The notes beneath the pieces were generated by a model. The model did not search any database. It was not told the origin of the DNA and saw only the letters and a program-made list of their open reading frames with translations. From assembly GCA_910586805.1 (NCBI GenBank), contig CAJUJC010000025.1, forward strand, positions 2,056 through 20,345: 18,290 bases of DNA. Reading direction: 5' to 3'. This stretch comes from an uncultured Erysipelotrichales bacterium (lineage in GTDB: Bacteria > Bacillota_I > Bacilli_A > Erysipelotrichales > Coprobacillaceae). The translations under genes and the position numbers were made by a program. Below, piece by piece: positions 13,979-18,290 of the stretch (within the stretch, counting starts at the first letter, position 1; the number at the start of each line of letters is the position of its first letter).

Positions 13979-15317
13979 AAAATTCATTAACTATCTTTTT
14001 AAACACACATCCTCTTTCTTCATAACCCTTAAATTCATCAAATGAACTTGTTGATGGAGAAAGTAACACAATATCTCCTTGTTTTGCAATATCTTTTGCC
14101 TTTAAAATAGCATCTTCCATATGTTCAACAACAATTGTATGAGGACATTTCATGTCTTTAGCAAATCTTTCCTTTGCATCTCCAAAACAAATGAGAGTTG
14201 AGATTTTATCTTGGTAAGTTGACATCTCTGTCAAATCTAACCCTTTTTCAAAACCACCCATCAATAAAATAACTGGCTTTTCAAATGCCTTTAACGCAAT
14301 AATTGTCGCATCAGTATTTGTTCCTTTTGAATCATTATAGTATTTAACCCCATTATATTCTCTAACATATTCAATACGATGTTCCACACTAGTAAATGAA
14401 GCAAGTGTATCATGAATATCATTCATTGATACTCCACTTAATGAACAAGCAATAATAGCAATCATCATATTTTGAATATTATGTTTTCCTACAATCTTTA
14501 TTTCATCAAGATTCATAACAAACTCATTCATATAATAAATTGCATTATTTTTAATCATACAATCAGCTTCTTTTTCTAAAGAAAATGTTATTTTCTTTGA
14601 AGGAACTGGATATTGATTAAGATAATCCTGTAAAACTTCATCATCTAAATTCTCAATAAAATAATCATTTTTATCTTGGTTCATATAGATACGTGTTTTT
14701 GATGCATAATATTCATCTAAAGAAGCCATATAATCTAAATGATCTGGTGTTAAATTAATGATAGTTGAAATATGTGGATGAAATTTTTCTATATCTAATA
14801 ATTGAAAATTAGACATTTCTAAAACAACATCATAATGATTATGATTAACTAAATCTTTTTCTAAAACACAAGATGAATAAGGTGTTCCAACATTTCCCGC
14901 CAAGCATACTTTTCTTGAAGCGGATTTTAAAATTTCATCAATCAAAGTAACTGTCGTTGTTTTTCCATTTGTTCCAGTAACAGCAATATAATTTTGCATC
15001 TTAGCTACTTGATAAGCCAATTCTATTTCAGTATAAAGTGGAATTCCTCTTTCTTTTAAACGTAATATAAAAGGTAAACGATATTTTATACCTGGATTTT
15101 TTACAACAAAATCAAAGTCTCTTTCAAACAATTCATCAGGATGACCCCCAACAATCATCTCAATACCTTTTTCTATATAATCATCATAACAATCAATTTT
15201 TTCTTGACTTGCGTATTCATTAACAGTAATCGTTGCATGAAGAGAAAGAAGCAACTCTACGGCTGCTTTTCCACTTTTAGCCAAGCCTATGACGAGAACT
15301 TTTTTTCCTTTTAACAT
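13977..15317 (-). CDS. murD: UDP-N-acetylmuramoyl-L-alanine--D-glutamate ligase MurD
   Basis: MurD adds D-glutamate to UDP-MurNAc-L-Ala using ATP in the cytoplasm. The 446-residue protein has all three Mur ligase domains: an N-terminal Rossmann-like domain (GLAKSGKAA, VVKNPGI), the central ATPase with GTNGKTT (115-121), Glu167 in EMSNFQL, His193 in PDHLD and the carbamylated-lysine position Lys207 (ASKTRIY), and a C-terminal domain with HRIE (313-316), NDSKGTNTDAT (328-338) and SPSTSSFDEFKGYEERG (420-436). Pfam-typical ELSSFQL and SPACAS variants are slightly changed here but the key residues are kept. ATG 15317 directly follows the mraY stop (one base between), with AGGGG inside the end of mraY, so the two are coupled. 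Confidence 0.96.
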   Translation of the reverse strand: MLKGKKVLVIGLAKSGKAAVELLLSLHATITVNEYASQEKIDCYDDYIEKGIEMIVGGHPDELFERDFDFVVKNPGIKYRLPFILRLKERGIPLYTEIELAYQVAKMQNYIAVTGTNGKTTTVTLIDEILKSASRKVCLAGNVGTPYSSCVLEKDLVNHNHYDVVLEMSNFQLLDIEKFHPHISTIINLTPDHLDYMASLDEYYASKTRIYMNQDKNDYFIENLDDEVLQDYLNQYPVPSKKITFSLEKEADCMIKNNAIYYMNEFVMNLDEIKIVGKHNIQNMMIAIIACSLSGVSMNDIHDTLASFTSVEHRIEYVREYNGVKYYNDSKGTNTDATIIALKAFEKPVILLMGGFEKGLDLTEMSTYQDKISTLICFGDAKERFAKDMKCPHTIVVEHMEDAILKAKDIAKQGDIVLLSPSTSSFDEFKGYEERGCVFKKIVNEF

Positions 15318-15318
15318 A

Positions 15319-16293
15319 TTACATAACCCCTAACACAATACCAATCATTCCACAAATAAAACCTAAAAACCAAAATGTAATAACAACCTGTTGTTCACTC
15401 CATCCTAACATTTCAAAATGATGATGAATAGGTGCCATTTTAAAAACTCTTTTTCCTCTTGTTTTAAATGAAACAACTTGTATAATAACTGACAAAGTTT
15501 CCATTAAGAAGACTCCGCCAATAATAATCAATAATAACTCCTGATTTGTAAGCAATGCTAAAGCAGCCAAAACGCCTCCTAATGCAAGTGAACCTGTATC
15601 TCCCATAAAAATGCGTGCAGGATGATAATTATAATACATAAATCCTAATAATGCCCCAACAATAATCATTGCATAAATAGCAACAGGATAATTTTTTGTC
15701 ATAACTGCAAAGATAACAAATGGTGCTATTGCGACCATTGATAAACCAGTTGCCAAACCATCCAATCCATCAGTTAAATTGACTGCATTACTTTCAGCAG
15801 TAAACATGAAGTAAACAAGTATTGGATAAAACCATACTAAATCTACATTCATATGTAATAAGGGAATTGTAATACTTGTATCAAAGTCAGGTATAAATGC
15901 TTTTGCCAAAAAGTAAAATGCAATAGCAACGACTGATTGTAAAGTATATTTATATAAAGGTTTTAATCCCTCATTTGTTTTTTTAACAACAATTAAATAA
16001 TCATCTAAAAATCCAATTAATCCAAATCCCACAAATGCAAATGTTATCAAATGAATATATGGGTTTGTAAAGAATGAAAAATTTAATAAATAAACAGTCA
16101 AAACAGAACAAAGAATGAAAACAACTCCACCCATTGTAGGGGTTCCACCTTTTTGCTTATGAGATTCTAACCCTTCTTCCCTTTCTACTTGACCAAATTT
16201 TAACTCTCTTAAATATCGAATAGACTTAGGCATTGCAACCATAACGAATACAAATCCAACTATAAAGTTAATTAATACTTGTATGAAGATCAT
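15319..16293 (-). CDS. mraY: Phospho-MurNAc-pentapeptide transferase MraY
   Basis: MraY links phospho-MurNAc-pentapeptide to undecaprenyl phosphate, giving lipid I at the membrane. The 324-residue protein has about ten membrane helices and the full active-site set: DDY with Asp97/98, KKTNEGLKPLYKY (104-116), SNAVNLTDGLDGL (168-180) with Asp175/178, NYHPARIFMGDTGS (222-235) with Asp232, and the PIHHHFEMLGW loop (288-298). ATG 16293 has AAGGAG seven bases upstream and a good promoter stands before it. It begins the cell wall block and overlaps functionally with murD, which follows after one base. The genes that normally precede mraY (mraW, ftsL, pbp, murE/F) are not here. Confidence 0.97.
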   Translation of the reverse strand: MIFIQVLINFIVGFVFVMVAMPKSIRYLRELKFGQVEREEGLESHKQKGGTPTMGGVVFILCSVLTVYLLNFSFFTNPYIHLITFAFVGFGLIGFLDDYLIVVKKTNEGLKPLYKYTLQSVVAIAFYFLAKAFIPDFDTSITIPLLHMNVDLVWFYPILVYFMFTAESNAVNLTDGLDGLATGLSMVAIAPFVIFAVMTKNYPVAIYAMIIVGALLGFMYYNYHPARIFMGDTGSLALGGVLAALALLTNQELLLIIIGGVFLMETLSVIIQVVSFKTRGKRVFKMAPIHHHFEMLGWSEQQVVITFWFLGFICGMIGIVLGVM

Positions 16294-16327
16294 AATTATA
16301 CTCCTTTACTTCTTTTTTAACTCTATT

Positions 16328-16356
16328 AATATAACATATTTATGAAATAATAACAA
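16328..16356 (-). promoter_or_regulatory. Promoter of mraY-murD
   Basis: On the minus strand TTGTTA (16351-16356) and TATATT (16328-16333) are exactly 17 bases apart. Transcription would start about 30 bases before the mraY ATG. An upstream terminator separates this promoter from the M20 gene. Confidence 0.5.
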
Positions 16357-16368
16357 CTTATCCTTAAC

Positions 16369-16398
16369 ATAAAAACAGTTCCTCATAAAGGAACTGTT
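16369..16398 (-). terminator. Terminator of the substrate-binding protein-M20 unit
   Basis: AACAGTTCCT (16374-16383) and AGGAACTGTT (16389-16398) form a perfect 10-base stem with a 5-base loop. On the minus strand the stem continues into extra T residues. It begins five bases after the M20 stop codon. Confidence 0.85.
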
Positions 16399-16403
16399 CT
16401 CAC

Positions 16404-17570
16404 TTACTGAATCGCTTTTTTAAATTCATCTTGAACAATTTTCAATTGTTCAGGACTTTCAAGCAAATCTAATGCAATAAGAGCAAGAGCTTGAGAAGCT
16501 TTAATTAATCCTGTTTCACCATCTTGAGAAATTGTTGCTGCTGCCATTTCTTTTGAATGCCCTTTGACATCCTCATCAGCAATTTTAATATATCCATGAA
16601 GAGCAGGACATTTATAACTCACTGCTCCAATATCACTACTTCCTTTAGGAACCTCATCAACTTCGTCAACTTCATTAACACCTAATTGATCATATTTATC
16701 TTTCAACATATTGGCTAGAGTATAATTGATAACTGTATCTTCATAAGGACATTCATAGATAGAAGTCTTAAAAGTTGTATTTGTCGCAAGACAAGCACCT
16801 TTTGCACAGTTGATTGCTTTTTCAGTCATTTCCTTAGCATATTTCATAGTTGGTGCTCTAAAATAATATTCTAATGAAGCATAGGCAGGAATGACATTAG
16901 CTGCTTCTCCACCATCCTTTATAATCCCATGAATAAATGTTCCAGCATCTACAAATTGTCTTGTTAAATTAATTTGCATATAAGTCATGACTGCAGCATC
17001 TAGTGCTGAAGCTCCATCTTGCGGATTACATCCATGAGCATTTTTTCCAAAAAATTCAAATTTTACAGGATTTAATGCTTGAGTTCTTCCACCAATACCA
17101 CTCTTTGTACTTGGATGAATCATCATTGCTACATCAATATGATCAAACACACCAGCTTCAGCCATTGAAACTTTTCCACCAAAATTTTCTTCAGCAGGAG
17201 TTCCTAATACAAGAACCTTTCCACCAAAATGATCAACGACTTCTTTTAAAGCAACACCAGCAGCGACTCCGATACCAGCAATCAAATTATGTCCACAACC
17301 ATGTCCAACTTCAGGTAAAGCATCATATTCACATAAAAATGCAATCGTTGGTCCATCTTTATGGGTATCATATTCACCTACAAATCCAGTAGGAACAACA
17401 TAGCCCTTTGTTGTATGGAAGCCTTCTTTTTCTAAATAATTTGAAAGTAATTCCATTGCTTCAAACTCTTGATTTCCAATTTCAGGATTTTCATACATTG
17501 TTTGGACCATTGCCATATATTCATCTTTTTTATTTTTTACTGAATCTAATATTATTTGTTTGTAATTCAT
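16404..17570 (-). CDS. M20-family amidohydrolase (AbgB/aminoacylase-like metallopeptidase)
   Basis: The protein is 388 residues and belongs to the M20D amidohydrolases, which hydrolyse N-acyl or aryl amides of amino acids (for example p-aminobenzoyl-glutamate, N-acetyl amino acids or dipeptides). The metal-binding residues are visible: Cys92 and His94 in GHGCGHN, Glu127-Glu128 in GTPAEENFGGK, His152 in MMIHP and His338 in KGHSKE. The dimerisation lid domain occupies about 165-285 (FFGKNAHGCNPQDGASALDA). The LCEYDALPEVGHGCG stretch is AbgB-like. ATG 17570 has AGGGAG eight bases upstream and lies 12 bases after the stop of the substrate-binding protein, so the two form one operon. The protein lacks a signal peptide, so it acts in the cytoplasm, presumably on the imported ligand. 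The exact substrate is unknown. Confidence 0.92.
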   Translation of the reverse strand: MNYKQIILDSVKNKKDEYMAMVQTMYENPEIGNQEFEAMELLSNYLEKEGFHTTKGYVVPTGFVGEYDTHKDGPTIAFLCEYDALPEVGHGCGHNLIAGIGVAAGVALKEVVDHFGGKVLVLGTPAEENFGGKVSMAEAGVFDHIDVAMMIHPSTKSGIGGRTQALNPVKFEFFGKNAHGCNPQDGASALDAAVMTYMQINLTRQFVDAGTFIHGIIKDGGEAANVIPAYASLEYYFRAPTMKYAKEMTEKAINCAKGACLATNTTFKTSIYECPYEDTVINYTLANMLKDKYDQLGVNEVDEVDEVPKGSSDIGAVSYKCPALHGYIKIADEDVKGHSKEMAAATISQDGETGLIKASQALALIALDLLESPEQLKIVQDEFKKAIQ

Positions 17571-17582
17571 AAAACATTCTCC

Positions 17583-18290
17583 CTATTCTACAGCCTGAGC
17601 TGATAATTCTTTTGCTTCTTCTACCCACTTATTTAAATCACCATTTGCTCTTGCATCTTCTATAACTTTATTACATAATTCAATAAATGAAGCATATTCT
17701 TCTCCTAATGGAAAACCAATAACATTTGTTGAATACATTTTTGTTGGATCTAAATCAAACCCTTCTTTTGGTAACATGACTAAATTTGTAAATGTTTTTG
17801 TCATTGGTTGAGCTGAAGAACTTGCAGCAACCATTGCATCAACATCTCCAGAATTTAATGCAAGTGCAGCAGCATCAGTTGTTCCATATTGCTTAATATT
17901 CTTTTCAGTTGTTAATTTTTGCGCCATTTCATATTGAATAGATGCTGATTGTGCAGCAATTTTTAAATTTGCTGATTTAAAATCATCTAAAGTTTTATAT
18001 TTTTTAGCATTTTCTTTTGTTGTTAAAATTCCTTGATATCCATCATCTTCTTCTCTTTGATAACCAACAGAAAATTGCATAACTTGTTTTCTTTCTTCAG
18101 TTTGTGCAAATCCTGAAATTCCCATATCTACTTGACCAGATTGAATATTAGCTAAAACACCATTAAAATCAGTTGCTTTAATTTCTAATTCAACGCCTAT
18201 AGCATCTGCAATCGCTTGTGCTAAAGCAATATCACTACCAACAATTTTCTTTTCTCCATTTTCATCCAATACATAAAACTCACTTGGTGC
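17583..18290 (-). CDS. Amino-acid-type ABC transporter substrate-binding protein (SBP_bac_3), C-terminal part, cut by window edge
   Basis: The reading frame is open to the right edge of the window (first visible residues APSEFYVLDENG), so the N-terminus, including the expected lipoprotein signal, is missing. The 235 visible residues fit the family 3 extracellular solute-binding proteins that capture polar amino acids and related ligands for an ABC importer. Typical parts are KKIVGSDIALAQAIADAIG, the NGVLANIQSGQVDMGISGF stretch, TEERKQVMQFS, DDFKSANLKIAAQSASIQY, and a lysine/acidic C-terminal helix ending WVEEAKELSAQAVE. A TTG at 18269 is internal and not the start. The M20 amidohydrolase gene follows after 12 bases. 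The permease and ATPase genes should lie upstream beyond the window. Confidence 0.9.
   Translation of the reverse strand, partial: APSEFYVLDENGEKKIVGSDIALAQAIADAIGVELEIKATDFNGVLANIQSGQVDMGISGFAQTEERKQVMQFSVGYQREEDDGYQGILTTKENAKKYKTLDDFKSANLKIAAQSASIQYEMAQKLTTEKNIKQYGTTDAAALALNSGDVDAMVAASSSAQPMTKTFTNLVMLPKEGFDLDPTKMYSTNVIGFPLGEEYASFIELCNKVIEDARANGDLNKWVEEAKELSAQAVE

Noticed and set aside
16663..16683. Short EVDEVDEV tandem repeat in the M20 protein
   Set aside because: It is a minor low-complexity loop with no sign of function.
17003..17392. A 129-codon plus-strand open frame rich in His, Gln and Leu
   Set aside because: It lies antisense within the M20 gene, has a composition typical of a shadow frame (CAT/CAA repeats opposite ATG/TTG-rich codons) and no ribosome binding site; the M20 frame has all its metal-binding motifs.
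1..18290. CRISPR arrays, insertion sequences, tRNA, rRNA or riboswitch structures
   Set aside because: I found no regularly spaced repeats, transposase motifs, tRNA cloverleaf or recognisable riboswitch core by reading both strands.

Overview
This window looks like chromosome from a very AT-rich, low-GC Gram-positive (Firmicutes) bacterium. TGA is used only as a stop, which argues against Mollicutes. An anaerobe is implied by a glycyl radical enzyme with its radical-SAM activase. The gene content and peptidoglycan gene order would fit a gut Erysipelotrichia/Coprobacillaceae-type organism, but that placement is inference. I see no mobile element, CRISPR array, rRNA or tRNA. Most of the window is ordinary housekeeping and transport.

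Left part (1-3049): a glycyl radical enzyme, cut by the left edge, is read leftward. Divergent from it is a glycyl-radical activase, followed by a class I glutamine-amidotransferase-like (peptidase C26/PuuD-like) hydrolase. A convergent DeoR/GlpR-type repressor gene closes the block behind a shared bidirectional terminator. Similar TTTCAT/ATGAAA palindromes sit in the GRE-activase intergenic region and in the DeoR promoter, so the DeoR protein probably controls this locus and itself.

Middle part (3146-9953): a leftward operon of an AEC-family transporter and two short ChrA-type proteins; a rightward YihY/BrkB-family membrane protein; then a large single-chain MacB/FtsX-type ABC transporter with its own promoter and terminator. 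The transporter has an extracellular domain of about 640 residues containing a tandem repeat. The gap behind its promoter (about 9585-9954) holds a possible 51-residue membrane peptide gene and the terminator of the next gene cluster.

Right part (9955-18290): a compact division and cell wall (dcw) cluster, all leftward: mraY-murD, then two terminator-like hairpins, then ftsW-murG-murB-ftsQ. Together these genes make lipid I and lipid II (MraY, MurG), build the stem peptide and its UDP-MurNAc precursor (MurB, MurD), polymerise septal glycan (FtsW) and scaffold the divisome (FtsQ/DivIB). The usual neighbours (mraZ, mraW, ftsL, a class B PBP, murE/F, ftsA, ftsZ) are absent from both ends. Upstream lies a separate unit: an amino-acid-type ABC transporter substrate-binding protein (cut by the right edge) and an M20 amidohydrolase, ending in its own terminator before the mraY promoter.
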